Shown here: positions 12,264-24,025 of the stretch, in pieces
How the letters are laid out: the number at the start of each line of letters is the position of its first letter
Position numbering within the stretch: the first letter of the stretch is position 1
Source: Pezicula radicicola
Taxonomy: Eukaryota > Ascomycota > Leotiomycetes > Helotiales > Dermateaceae
Assembly (NCBI GenBank): GCA_003008705.1
Contig: PDUO01000016.1
Coordinates: 187,975-251,974, forward strand
Direction: 5' to 3'
DNA: 64,000 nucleotides
Made by a program: the position numbers and the translations under genes
Notes under the pieces: model-generated
What the model saw: the letters and a program-made list of their open reading frames with translations, nothing else
What the model was told of the DNA's origin: nothing
Databases searched by the model: none

Positions 12264-12842
12264 CTACAACTTAGTCTTGCCCAAAGTTCCCTGAGTCTTA
12301 GCCGTATAAGAAGACAAAGCATCCATAAGCGGCGGGCTCAAAACATCATAAGTCTTAAGTCCCAAACCCTGCAACTTCTCTCTAACACGATCAATATCCT
12401 CAGGATCATAGCCTTGTTCAATAATACTAGAAACGAAAGCGGCAAACTGAGGTTCCTGCCAACCCTTCTCATCACTCAATTCCACATGTACGAAATCCAA
12501 GCCCTTAAAAGCATGATCCTTTTCAATACGACCAAACAAATGAACCCCGCAGTCTTTGCATGCGTGACGCTGGATTGCTGCAGATGGGTCGACGATCTTG
12601 AGTTTGTCGCCGTTGGCGGTTATCTTTAGGTTGCTGACTGGTACGACTGCTACTACGGAGAAGAGGGCGCCTTTGGGTTTCCAACATTTGGAGCAGCCGC
12701 AGGCGTGGTTGTGGAGGACGTTGCCGGTTATGGTTACTTCGACTTTGTTGGATGGGCAGTGGCAGTGCAGTTTTCCTCCGGAGAAGTCCGGGGAACCTTT
12801 GGTGATGCCGTTGTCGATGAGGGGGTGGAGGGAAGGTGCCAT
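12264..12842 (-). CDS. GFA/CENP-V-type enzyme (S-(hydroxymethyl)glutathione synthase-like)
   Basis: Single-exon gene of 192 aa. The zinc-binding cysteines of the GFA fold are all visible: Cys27 and Cys29 (LHCHCP), Cys48/Cys50/Cys53 (HACGCSKCW) and Cys95/Cys98 (HACKDCG). The following segment [24 protein letters not shown] is typical of glutathione-dependent formaldehyde-activating proteins. The archetype accelerates the condensation of formaldehyde with glutathione before oxidation by formaldehyde dehydrogenase, although many fungal members have no proven activity. Length matches full-length fungal Gfa proteins (about 190 aa). The start is the first ATG of the frame. No formaldehyde-metabolism neighbours in the window. 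Confidence 0.92.
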   Translation of the reverse strand: MAPSLHPLIDNGITKGSPDFSGGKLHCHCPSNKVEVTITGNVLHNHACGCSKCWKPKGALFSVVAVVPVSNLKITANGDKLKIVDPSAAIQRHACKDCGVHLFGRIEKDHAFKGLDFVHVELSDEKGWQEPQFAAFVSSIIEQGYDPEDIDRVREKLQGLGLKTYDVLSPPLMDALSSYTAKTQGTLGKTKL

Positions 12843-13731
12843 TGTGAGTGAGTGAGAGCTTTAGTTCTTTGGATGTGGATTGGTGGAATTGGGTTTGCTT
12901 GGCTTGGTATTTCCAAGAGTTATGTAAGTATGTGAAAGATGTTTCGAAGGATAGTTCGAAGGATAGGTTATAATGTCTGAGAAGCAAAGGACTCTCTGTC
13001 TACTTATACAGCGAAAGAATTGCGAAAGTTCAAGCAGTAAGGCAATCTGGTGTCACGAGTTTCGAAATGCGGGGAATATATACAAACCTTCAAGTTCGGG
13101 ATGTTGATATCGCTCGATGTCTCGGCATTGCTGAGGGGTAATTGTTCCAAAGAGAGTAAATTGCTCCCCAATAGACGCGACGGGAACAGTGGGGAGGAGG
13201 CTCGAGAGGATCGTAGACCTCTTAATTGTGCTTTCCTCCCCGATGTATCCTAGATGTTCTTCGTGGAAGCCGAGAGTACTCCGTATTGTGTAAGGAGAAG
13301 TTCGGCATGTGGAGATACAAAGGCTAGGAAAGAATGTTTGGAGCATCCTTTAAGCAAGAACTCTGAGACGCATAGAACTTGAAAGTCACGTCATTGTGTC
13401 CGAAAAGTCCGCCTATCTCCATCAATTCGATGTGGAATAAGTTATCGCAATTTATATCTAGAGCGGTCTTCGGCTTCCTTTCGAATCCGAAATGTCGCAC
13501 GCCTTTTAGCTATCTTATGTCGTCAATACTCTCCTACCGTGGTACAATTAGCACTAGAAACCATTGCTATTTTGCTTCTTCTTTTTGGTTCTCTGCAGCA
13601 TTAAGTTCCCAGTAGTGACGCTTAGGGAGACATAGTTGAATCATTGATGTTCGCTTAGAGCTTGGAGTTTGGAGCTTGGAGAAGCACTAAAACAGCACAC
13701 TTCCACTACTAAACCTACCGAGTGGTTACCC
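12843..13731. other. intergenic, no gene seen
   Basis: Lies between the promoter of the GFA gene and the 3' end of the Dal5-type transporter. Opposed frames under 100 codons on both strands (13050-13615) have no domain and are rejected. Confidence 0.5.
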
Positions 13732-15415
13732 TTAATATGAGTATCTAAACTCCCGATTCTCCTTATCTGTCATATCCAAAAACTCTGAATCTACGATATG
13801 CTCACGCCCACCCATCGCCGCCTCTCCCTGATCCCTCGTGCGATTCTCCCTCCATAACAACCATACCAACACCAAAATCGCAGCCACAGCCAGAGCCCCT
13901 GTAGCCATGATGGCAATCTTGGCTGGAATGTATTGAGGAGGATCCTTCCCATCAGGTTGGAAAGTCAAGGGGCCAATAATGTTGCCGATACAGAAACTCA
14001 TCAGGACGATGGCGTTGATGGTTACTTTCTTGGTGTGGCCTGCATAGTTGGCTGCTGCGAAGGAGTAGATCAGTGGAAGGGCTGCCCCACCTGTGTTGAC
14101 CATATAATTACCGACGAGCTTTCCAGCGCCAGCGTCGGAAGGGAGAAAGGCCATTAAGGCACCACCAATGATTGAGGGGATAAGGAGAGCACACGCATTG
14201 AAACCACGGCTATTTGTGCGCCCGGCTACGAAGGTTGCGGAAAGGATGGAAACGATAGAGACTGCGCCACTCGGCAGAGAGAGCAGTGCAGTTTGCTTTG
14301 AGGTATATCCGAGTCTACAAAGTCAGTGGATGAGTGCAAAGCTTGGAAGCTGCTTGAACTTGCCCTTTGATGATTGTTGCTTGGTAACTGGATATAGCAC
14401 CGTTGGCTACATTCGACGAAGCCGTGAGCAGACTAATAAGCCAGGTATATGGGCTTGTGAGGCATTCCACGGCCTGGTATGCTTTGAATTTCTTGTTCTC
14501 GATGCCAGTTTTGTTGCTCCGCAAGCGTTCAATGGCGAAGATCTTTTCATCGTGAGACAACCTGCTCTTCATTGGGTTGTCCGGAAGGAACAGTATCACG
14601 CAAATCCCAGCAGTAATCGTGATCACGCCACAAACGAGAAACATGATCTGCCATGATTTGAACGTCTTTCCAGTGTAATGCTGAAAGCCGTACGAGAAGA
14701 GTGCACCGACGATGGTTCCACAGCCTGTGCCAAGATACCAGAATCCAATGCGAAGGGGCTGTTCGTGCTTCTTATACCACATACCAGTAATAAGCATCAA
14801 ACTTGGTGCGACCGCTGATTCAAAACAGCCTAAGAGAACTCTTAGGGCAACAAGTGATGCAAAGTTCTTGCAAGCGCAATTCATCGTGACGCAGACTCTG
14901 TGTTAGAGATATATTTTAGCTTCAATGGAGCCTGGAGACAATATTCAGATTTGTATCTTACCCCCAAAGTATGACTTGTAGTCCCAAGTACTTTGCAGTA
15001 GGAAACCTCTGCATCAAATATCCTTGGGGAATTTCGCATACGCAATACGAGACATAGAAAGCAAGTGCTAGATAGGAGAACTGCGTAGCAGTAGTGCCCG
15101 TATCCTCCTTCAGACCCATTACATTGGCATAATTAATGAGAGTCTTATCTAAGTACTGCAATATGTAGCAAGTGAACATTAACTAGATTCGACTTGAAGT
15201 CAGCACGATTTTGATGGATCTGGGGAATAGCTACTGACTGGCACAACCATCCAATCGATCTTGCGCACAAGGGCTTTCTCATCCAGATCTATCAATGCAC
15301 CATGCTCATCCTCAGCACGAAGGAATATCAATGCTTCATCGGCTTCGGCAGTTGAGATCACTTGCTCCTCCGCATTCCCGACTTCTGGGGTGCTTGTCTT
15401 TTCGATATCTGCCAT
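13732..15415 (-). CDS. MFS transporter, Dal5/anion:cation symporter type
   Basis: Four exons (15415-15239, 15182-14962, 14897-14364, 14314-13732) give 504 aa. Reading frame and family homology agree across every junction. Features: cytoplasmic acidic N-terminus, then LVRKIDWMVVPLMFTCYILQYLDK (helix 1 with the conserved R-K-I-D start), the NYANVMGL loop, LRVLLGCFESAVAPSL, LFLPDNPMKSR before the central loop, and AAANYAGHTKKVTINA near the end. This is the Dal5 family of allantoate/ureidosuccinate, nicotinate and similar carboxylate permeases in the plasma membrane. The third intron (14363-14315) uses a GC donor (GCAAGT), needed to keep the frame. ATG 15415 is preferred over an in-frame upstream ATG at 15592 because family members begin with a short acidic tail. 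Substrate unknown. It is divergent from the methyltransferase gene. Confidence 0.9.
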
Positions 15416-16511
15416 CTTCACAAATCTTGCCACAATCCTGATGCTGTTTGGAGTCTGAAGCGCGAAAGAAAAAGCCACAGATAAGATATAAATATAAGAA
15501 AGACGGCATTTTGTATTACCAAATGATCTAGATGCCAAGTGATAGCTCATGTCTGGCCGTCGCGCAACTTGCTGTAAGAGCCAGGGAGTCAAAGGCTGAC
15601 CTCACCATCTTTGGCCTGGTTCCTGGCGATCAGAAGAGAGACTTCCCTATCTTACATTTCTCTATGCGATTCTGAACTGGTAATGCAGGCATATTGAACG
15701 AAAAAGAGCGGGTGGTAAGCTTTAGCGCCAATCATAGCCGGCATATCGTTGATGGGTACGGTCATTCTTGTGATTGTTGGCTACGGAGCTCCGAGAATGG
15801 GAGAAACTGGGTATCTCAAGATTGCCGTTGCATCAACAGAGTATCATATACATCATAATAATGACAATTCAATGATAAGGAGGTAAAGGTCGTAGGGGTT
15901 GCGGGTTAAAGTGGGATGCAAGATGGATGGAAGAAGTTAGACGGCGGCGAAAAGTTTATGGCCGAGAATGTTGATTGCAACGCTGAGTAAGCCTGAGACT
16001 GCTCCACGTGATATCCAGTATTACGCACTGGTGTATTTGTTCATAACTGTCGTTGCATGCCAAAATTGCTGTTCAACTCAATGCACTCTCTGAATAGCCT
16101 CAATATATTCATTATGCTCAACAGTTTCTAAGTCACATGATTCTCTCAACTCCCCCGTCTCGTCTCGGCAAGGTCTCTTTAGCATGTTGCGGTGTGAGGG
16201 AAGAAGCAAGGAGGCAACTTTAGAAACAATGATTGTAGGAGAAAGGCATCACCACTTTTAATTGGGAAGGATCGTTGGAAGATATCATGACATTATTGGT
16301 TCAACGTCTTGGCGACCATGACGTGCATGCAAGCGTCTTTCACCCGAGTCAGGATAGCGTCGTATTGCTCAACCATACAGAACATACTCTGTACGACGCC
16401 ATCAGACATCTCCTTCTATCCCACAGAACCGATTCATTGTTCACCCGAACAACCATTTCTGGGATATCCATCATCAAGAGCTTCATTCGAAAGTGTTAAC
16501 GGCCCTCAACA
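15416..16511. promoter_or_regulatory. divergent intergenic region between transporter and methyltransferase
   Basis: The 1.1-kb region from which the Dal5-type transporter (minus) and the methyltransferase (plus) are both read. Small frames at 16275-16518 overlap the methyltransferase start and have no domain. Positions 16103-16123 (ATATATTCATTATGCTCAACA) match the 3' end of the 144-bp solo-LTR-like element at 19 of 21 bases, suggesting a partial copy. No clear TATA box or operator. Confidence 0.4.
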
Positions 16512-17702
16512 ATGGTAGACACAACTGCAGCCCCAAAAACCGATGGTCTTAGTGAAGCATGTGCAACCGATGCCATAAGCGCTCAATTCGGTGAACCTGG
16601 TCCCCCAGAGCCAACAAGCTCCATCGAAGCATTGAAAGGCCGCATTAGACATCACTACGAGCAAGCTTCCGATTACTACTATCGGCTCTGGTAGGTTCTC
16701 AATCCTACAATTCCCCCAGATATCTCGGTCCTTCTCCCCATACCATGATCACGATCACGAGGCTTATAATTAGGGGTGAGCATATCCACCACGGCTACTT
16801 TCTGACGCCAGAAGACACAAAAGAGAAAGCTCAGATTCAATTGATTGAGTTACTGCTGAAGGAGTCGGCTTTGCCCAAGGGAAGTACCGTTCTTGATGTT
16901 GGATGTGGAATTGGAGGTACGAGCAGATATCTAGCGAAAGAGCATGGCTGTACTGTCATTGGTGTCACCATCAGTGGACGTCAAGTCGAAATGGCCACCA
17001 AGATCTCACTCGAAGTATCCGGTTCTCTAGCATCACCTGACGGATCCATCAAAATTGGAGAAGCAGGTGGCAGCGTTCGCTTCATCGAGCTGGATGCCGA
17101 GAAGATGGGTGATTACTTTACGACTGGGCCAGAGAAGAGAGACCAACTTTTCGACGGTGTCTGGATTTCCGAGGCTATGAGCCATCTACCAGACAAAGCG
17201 CTTTTCTTCCGCAATACAGAGATGCTTTTGAAGCCAGGAGGAAAACTTGTCGTAGCAGACTGGTTTAAGAATGAGGGACTAAGTGAAAAGGAAATGGAGG
17301 CTGATATTAAGCCTATTGAAGGTGCGGCTGTACAAACACAACTAATTTACTATGCATGGCTGATGAAATTTCGATGAAGATGGAATGTTACTTCCTCCAC
17401 TATGCACTCAACCCGAGTACGTTCAGTACGCTGAAAAGGCAGGACTCAAGGTCTTTGCAAAGCCATTCGATATCAGCAAGCAGGTTGCCAAAACATGGTA
17501 AGTTTTACTCCACTTCATAATCGAGAGATGCTGATATTGTGATAGGGATATTTCCTGGGCTCTGATTCAAAATCCTGCCTTGTGGACTTTTGCAATCAGC
17601 CAGGGACGAGACGGCTTGGCATTTCTACAGTCATTCAGGGCTATGAGACGAGGCTTTGCCAACGGAAACTTCCGCTATGCAGTTATTGCTTTTGAGAAGT
17701 AG
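16512..17702 (+). CDS. SAM-dependent methyltransferase (tocopherol/sterol-type class I)
   Basis: Exons 16512-16690, 16774-17321, 17380-17497 and 17546-17702 give 333 aa. The chain reads IRHHYEQASDYYYRLWGEHIHHGYF across intron 1, the typical entry of the gamma-tocopherol/sterol/sarcosine methyltransferase group. Motif I is VLDVGCGIGGTS (residues 99-110), then GVTIS (motif post-I), DGVWISEAMSHL (motif II region) and LKPGGKLVVADWF (motif III). Intron 2 (17322-17379) is required: it links KPIE to DGMLLPPLCTQPEYV, whereas unspliced reading stops at 17377. Related fungal proteins methylate small metabolites, and the acceptor is not predictable here. The divergent transporter could be functionally linked, but two genes do not make a cluster. 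Confidence 0.9.
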
Positions 17703-19735
17703 ACTATAAGCTCAGTACTGTTTCTTATGTCTTGAAATGGATAAATAAACAAAAGTTTCACTTGTGTTGTGCCAGAGTTGAATGGTACCCTTTTAAGGTC
17801 CTTTGAGATACCCTCACACCCTCATATAACAAGGTTCAGAGCTACCGCATCTTGTACCTGGAATAAGTCACCACTTCATTCTAGATGATCTCTTAGAAGC
17901 CAAAAGAACATGGAATACTTGGGAGTGTTGCAATCCTTTCGGAGGGCTGCATATTGCCAACATCTGATGGTGTTTAATTCTATTGAGCTTAAGGCCTAAT
18001 AGTTTTCAATTCGAGTTGCAGATAAGCGTATTTCTCTATAGAACTTGAGCAGCATTACGTCGCCGCGGGTCTCGATACACGTGCCCTGCCAACGTATCTA
18101 AAATCCCTTCTTAAAAAGAGTCTTTTTCTTTCTGCTGTCCTTGCAGTACAATAAACCTCGATCCGCTACGTGCACAGTAGCTTGAGGTTCCTCTTTCATA
18201 AATTAGGTTTGAATTCTAATTAAGTTCTTTATGATACTGATGATGTAGTTTGTATGGAAGCAATTTGGAGACTAGCACTAACAACGAGGCAAAAGCGAAG
18301 CGGGACTAAGGAAGGGAATACCTCGAGCTTGAGATACAAATATACGGATTCCTACTATTATTATCGCAGTAATTCTTACTTCAATCCCAGCTACCGTTCT
18401 TATACCTAACGTCAGGAGAACCAGTTGGTCAGGATAGGCAATAGGCACAATTAGTATGTGTTATTGTAATTACTAGTACAGGTACATTATTAATAGCATA
18501 CAATCAGTCAGATACCACTCAAATCCAAACCCGAGAGGCCAGAGGTGAGAGCTGAGAGACGAGAAGCAGTTACCCTCGGAAATGTATACGAGTATCACGA
18601 TTTACTAAGTAACCAGAAATAAGTAGTGACAGCGCAGAAAGACACAGCGAAAATAGGGACGAAGAAAGTCGATAGTGCTATTGAGTATCTCAAAACGTGT
18701 CTTCCATTCTATTCCCGTCTCCTCTCAACTCATTCTTGTCCACGCAGACTTGCCCAGCACAACGCTAAAAGTAGTTTGTGATTCAGGCTGCCGATGTTGT
18801 GATGTTTTGGATCGACAATATATAATTGGTGCACCTATCGAGGGATTGGATAAGTAGTAATGGAAGTTTATGACCTTATCAGTTCTTTGCTTTGCTTCTA
18901 CTGGTAAATAAGAATATACGAACGCTGTTGTAAAGCTGAAGCAGTTTCTCTAGCCATGAGCGCAGAGTACGTGATAATTTTTTGGAGAAATTGAATAGAT
19001 CGAATCAGTTGATGCTCACCAACACAAGGACGCTATCGTCGATTTGTTACAGCTTCGCAAAGCCGATCATGAATACCGTATTGCGGAACTGTTGTGTCTA
19101 TCGGTCTGTCAGCCCAACATGCTCAGCAAAGCTCTTATTTAATATTTACTAACACCTTTCCTATTGGCAACAAAAAACCACTTAACAAACAACGAGTATT
19201 AGCTGCCGCAAGGTACGGGAGACCGGAGCAATCATTAACTCCATCCCTACTTTTTGTTTTTCAAAAAATAAAAAATAAAAACAGAACTTGATTCCATCAA
19301 AAAGCAAGCTGGTGAAGAATTTTCTTTTCTACGGAAAATCTTGTACAAGTCTTGATTGTAGTATCATAGCAGCCCTTACTGCAGTATATGACAACTAGGA
19401 AGTTATGTTAAATTTTGATGCTTCCTTCTTTACCTCCCCCTATTGTATATATAATAATTAAATAGTCCTATTGAAATGAAATTATGAGATCAGAGTATAC
19501 GATATGCTTCAAGACCCCAAGACAGAACTTATTCTAGAAATCTAAACCAGACAAAATACCCAAGTCCTATCAGAGACTAAGAATAACTCTCTAAGAACGT
19601 ATATTTCCAAACAATGCGAAGCAAATATTAAGTTTAGCAATAATGATTTAAACTTCAATATATCCCGGATATCTAAAATACTTTATAAACTTCCACAGTA
19701 AGGAAAATCAAAACTTATTTAAGAACCTTGTATTC
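17703..19735. other. AT-rich intergenic block, first part
   Basis: No gene over 70 codons with any domain. Features are simple: poly-A/T runs and TA-rich tracts. Probably decayed repeat DNA; family not recognised. Confidence 0.45.
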
Positions 19736-19885
19736 TGTTGAATGGGAAGTAATATAGATAGCAATATGTGGTGGCAATAGTGGTGGATTCTGTGTTCTGT
19801 GTAGAAGCTAGAGTGCTAGAATGGGCCTACTTGTAGTAGGTAGGACGATCACATGACTATTCCCATATATTCACTGAATTCAACA
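19736..19885. mobile_element. solo-LTR-like element, second copy, 150 bp, with perfect 5-bp duplication
   Basis: Begins TGTTGAAT and ends ATTCAACA, flanked by TATTC on both sides (19731-19735 and 19886-19890). It shares order and sequence blocks with the copy at 6248-6391 (GCAATATGTGG, GGATTCTGTGTTCTGTG, ATGGGCCT, CACATGACTAT, CCATATATTCA) but has diverged by substitutions and small indels. The different target duplications show two independent insertions, not a segmental duplication. Confidence 0.8.
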
Positions 19886-20195
19886 TATTCTAACCCTGTT
19901 TCTACTGTTATAAATTAGGAGTCAAATCCCACTTAAGCTCCTCCTAGAGATGCAAGCTCAAGACATAATAATGAGCTGTAGAGTGCTGGATACCAACATT
20001 GAATTTGAATGACAATGACAGTCGTATTGACAAAGAATGTCTATAATCACTACAAAAGAAAAGTAATTCAGTTAATGATTTTCTAAAGTCTATGCCTAGC
20101 TACATATAGAGAGTATTCTCTGCCGTTCAACATTCCTGTTAAATATAAGATTTTATTCTCCTTGTATTAATAACATTAGTAGTAGTGTATTTACT
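19886..20195. other. AT-rich spacer between the LTR-like element and the tandem repeat
   Basis: No gene, RNA or named repeat seen. Dense stops in all frames. Confidence 0.4.
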
Positions 20196-20660
20196 ACTTT
20201 TGTTAAGTAGATTATAGAGTTTATTTCTACCTTTAAAAGATGTTGTTAGTAAGGAAATGATTACGAGGGACCATATGTTAAGGGCTTTTGATATGTTTGT
20301 TTTATAAGTTTGTTTTGTTGTCGGAGAATTTCTAAGTTAATTTATAAGATTTGCTACTTTTGCTGAATATATTACAGGGTTTATGCCTAGTTTTAAATAT
20401 TATATTTAGTAATGGAGAGTGGTTTGAAGGGAAGATGTGTAAAGAGATATTGGTATATTTGTTTGTAGGGTTGTTTTGTCAAAGAATTTCGAGGTTGAGT
20501 TGTAAGATTAGTTTTTGTTGCGTAGATTACAGAAGTTTATGTCTACCTTTAAAAGTTGTTGGTAAGTAACAGTCATAAGGAGGAAGAAAGTGTATAGGGG
20601 TGTTGGTTTGTTTATTTCGTGTGTTTGTTTTGTCCAAGAATCTCCAGGTTGAATAGTGAG
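20196..20660. repeat. three imperfect tandem copies of a unit of about 155-160 bp
   Basis: Copies start near 20196, 20356 and 20511. Each has the same order of blocks: (A/G)CTTTTG(T/C)T.., AGATTA(T/C)AGAG/GGGTTTAT, CTA(C/G)..TTTAAAA, a purine-rich middle, TTTGTTT..GTTTTGT, (C/A)AAGAATTTC/CTCC, and AGGTTGA. The copies differ by many substitutions and small indels, so the array is old. No open frame crosses it and it is strand-asymmetric (G/T-rich on plus). No family recognised. Confidence 0.65.
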
Positions 20661-23600
20661 TGCAGAAGAGAGGGTGGATTAGTAGACTAAAAATAAGCGA
20701 GGCACGGGGCAAAGGAGGTGGTCAAGTGGTGGTGTACAGAGAACACCACCCACCTGCATAAGCGGCCTGGCATGCCCACTTGGCATGATCTGAACTGTGT
20801 AGTATTCAATAGCCTCGCAAAGTACAGCTCAGACATTTAGTTGAATATCCACAATATCATACGTGCACATACTACTCCAGGAACACAATCACGACAACCA
20901 CCAGAATTAGATGAATTTATGTGTTACACATTTTTCCATATGGCTTTCTGGGTTCTACACTTTGTGTGTGTGTTACCTTGATTGGGAAATACGCCATGGG
21001 TTTTATTGATATTGATTACCATGGTAAAGAAAAGTTTCAATATTACGGCGGGGTGTAAACATGAAACATGGGGTGTCCTTGAGGCTGATGGAATAATTCT
21101 GCACTAGGGAGTTAGTCTGTGATGGTGGCTTGTTAGGCGACTTAAATGTCTCTATTTGTGTATTGGATACAGGATATTTCAACCTTAATTTTTAGTTGTT
21201 TCGCTATGACCCCAATATCCCGTTCTTCTGGATTGTGCAAGCTGAAGATTTCTTCTCAATGCCGTATCCTGCTGTCCAGACTCAACGTACTTTTCGGCTC
21301 TCTTGAACTGGAAGGATGTAGTGGAGCTTCATAGCTATGAGTACACTTTACTTATAAAAAACCAAAAATAAAAATAAATAGAAATCAAGTTGTACTAAGT
21401 TGTTCGCACCTATAAAGGGCCATTACGAGAAACTTGAAAAGCCGAGAATAACTAGCTGCGTAGCAATGATGGCTAAGCAGAGCTGACGACATCTCCAATA
21501 TCAACGCATCTCAAACTTGCTCCAAGTTGCTCCAAGTTTCTCCAAATTGCTCGTTATTTTTAAAAATCATCCGAGTGTGCTTTCATTGAATGCGCCTTGA
21601 AAACCAGTTCCTGGTACATAGGTACAAGCAAACCTAGGATATAAAAGCTCTGTCTCAGCATAAACCCTGAAGTCAAGACACGATAGTTTCTTATCTTCTT
21701 CCAAGCAATGCCATGGCATAAACAGGAACCACTCACCGATTTTGCGATTTTTTAATTTTTCTTCTTTCTTTCTAATATTTTCAAAAGTTTCCCAGGGCTT
21801 ATTTTCTCGAACTCCGGATTGATCCGCCATAACAATACTCAAAGGATCGGTCTTTTATGTTGGAATCCGATTTCAAGATTTTGACACGAGCGAGAAGCTC
21901 AGGTTGCCGATCAGGTTGTGTTATATAATCGAGGCAGCAAGGAATACCGACATTCTTCTTTCGGAGTCACTGGGAATTCTAGACAATTGAAACTATGCTA
22001 TCATTTAGGCCTTCTACTGTAAAGATTCGCCTATATTGATAAAGAGGTAATATACAGTCACACGGTGAAGTTTGTATAAATGACTTCTCGGGCGAGAATT
22101 ACAGAGAGACAGAGGCGAGGAATCATCTTGCTGTCCTAATTAAATCTCGGCTTATACCATTTCAACGAACGTTTTTGGTGTTGGGAGAATATGGGAGATT
22201 CATTTCAACGAAGTGCAAAGCAAACGATCGATCAAGGCTCATGGTTGAATGGAAGAACTGACTTCAAATCCTCTCAAGAAGGAACAGATGGTCTTGACTA
22301 TTGCACTTTATCAGGTGTACGGAGCTAACATTCATTAGTGACAAATGAATCGGCGCAACGTCACCGGATTTAGACAGCTTGGTTCGTGTGGAAAACATGT
22401 ATTACATTAGCAGACTACATATTACTTGCAGATACCAGCATTAGATTCAACACAGTCGAGTATTTCACGAGCACTCAACTCGAAATTTTCCAGCCTCCAG
22501 ATTAATCTCAGAATCCTCCAACGGTTCGGCCGGAAGCTGCAGATGCAAGCCATCTTTACCACGTGCGAAACAAAAATGTAAGACATGCTCTATATGGTAC
22601 AAAAAGGCCGGACAAATGCTTCTTCAATCTCATTTCGCTATCGGAAAATCGAGGATGGTTGGGGCACGATGCGACCAACCTACAGCATGGGAGGGAATTT
22701 GTGCAGCATTGTAAGTACTCGGCGGGAAGCCGAGGAATCTCGGCAACTTGCCGTTGAACGAAAACCAGATATTTGAATTCGAATTAACTACAGCCAATGG
22801 AAATCAAAACATAACTGAGAGAGCGAAACTGCGGAATGCTTAAACACGTGCCATATGCAGGTTTCCTTTCTTTTGATATGGTGACGTCTTCCAAAATTGG
22901 GATGCGATAAAAATTGATGTATTACCAAAAAATGACAAACAGGTAACTGCATATTTTGCACCAAAGTTACCAAAATGCCGCAATCACTTGAAGTACTTCA
23001 CGTAACCGCGTGGTGGAAGAATAAGCGAAGAAGATCACCCAGCCCCTGAGCTAGTTGAGTTTAAAGAGAGCTGAGATCAGCAGAAAACTGGCAATTCCCA
23101 GCCCCCCACTTTCTGGGAGGAGTATTAACTCTAACCCCGCCTCATGGTGGCTAGTCAGAGGAGATGCTACGGTGGTGATCCAAGGGTACATAGAGGGAGC
23201 AGCCTCAGTGGCTAGAAGTCGACAAGTACAGACTAGAGAGATATTCGGAACTTTGGAGGAGGAAGCGAGAGTTGCCACCAAGACTAGTACAAACGTGCAC
23301 ACGCTAAGCAAGCCATCTGCATATTATAGCTGTGGTGTATTTCGACTACATGCTACTTGCAGACTTCTATTATCTCCAGCATTACACCGTGCCTGCCAAG
23401 CGTGGTTTAGTGGTCATGATAGAGGTCGCTATCAAAGGTTTATCCCGAAGTGCCGGAACAATCTCAACTTCTAGATCTTCGTATCCAGACCCTAGATGCA
23501 TTTACATGGCTGCAGTAGTAGAATACACATCAGCGGTCAGACATCTTTTTCTTCTTGTGTATGCAGACCTCTAGTCGTTGGCAGCTTGTCCATTGTACGT

Positions 23601-24025
23601 AAAAGTGGACTTGGTAGCCATCACAACAAACCTCGTGGTGATTCGCACATGCAATTCCATGCCATTGGGCTGTCCGTTATACCAAGCGAAGGAGAGTTTT
23701 GGAGGCTCTCGCCCATTTACTATCCACGAGCTAGAAGTGTAGGTCGTATCTGACACTCAGTGCGCCACGGCTATTTGCACCACAAAGTCATGTCAAAATC
23801 TCAATGCGGCAAATGAGATACAGACGTGGGCTGACCGTCAAATGCTTGTGGCCCATTGTGATATTTGTATATATAGTTCTAGAAGACCCAGATTAAAAAA
23901 GGACAACCGACCTCACCAGTTCCTCCATCGACAACCAAGAAAGTCTCTTCTTTAGTTGTCGGGTATCAGAAGGTCTCTTCCATATATTTGACAGTTCAGG
24001 CAGTCGGACCTCGAACCATTTCAAG
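20661..24025. other. gene-poor block, second part, ending in the multicopper oxidase promoter
   Basis: Short overlapping frames (for example 21567-21842 minus, 23055-23474 plus, 23051-23311 minus) have no domain and no splice continuation. A short tandem motif TTGCTCCAAG recurs with variations at 21508-21550. A TATATATAG sequence at about 23868-23878 lies some 150 bp upstream of the oxidase ATG and could be its TATA element. Confidence 0.4.

Noticed and set aside
12523..12987. 154-codon minus frame overlapping the GFA gene
   Set aside because: Alternative frame over the same strand; the GFA frame carries all zinc cysteines.
14168..14656. 162-codon plus-strand frame
   Set aside because: Antisense shadow of the Dal5-type transporter exons.
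13732..17702. Transporter plus methyltransferase (and nearby GFA gene) as a biosynthetic cluster
   Set aside because: No core synthase, oxidase or transcription factor beside them; two divergent genes are not enough.
21508..21550. Short TTGCTCCAAG tandem motif as CRISPR-like or regulatory array
   Set aside because: Too short, no spacers, eukaryotic genome; simple-sequence repeat.
23051..23474. Opposed frames of 86 and 139 codons
   Set aside because: Mirror frames of the same DNA, no domain, no supporting splice or start context.
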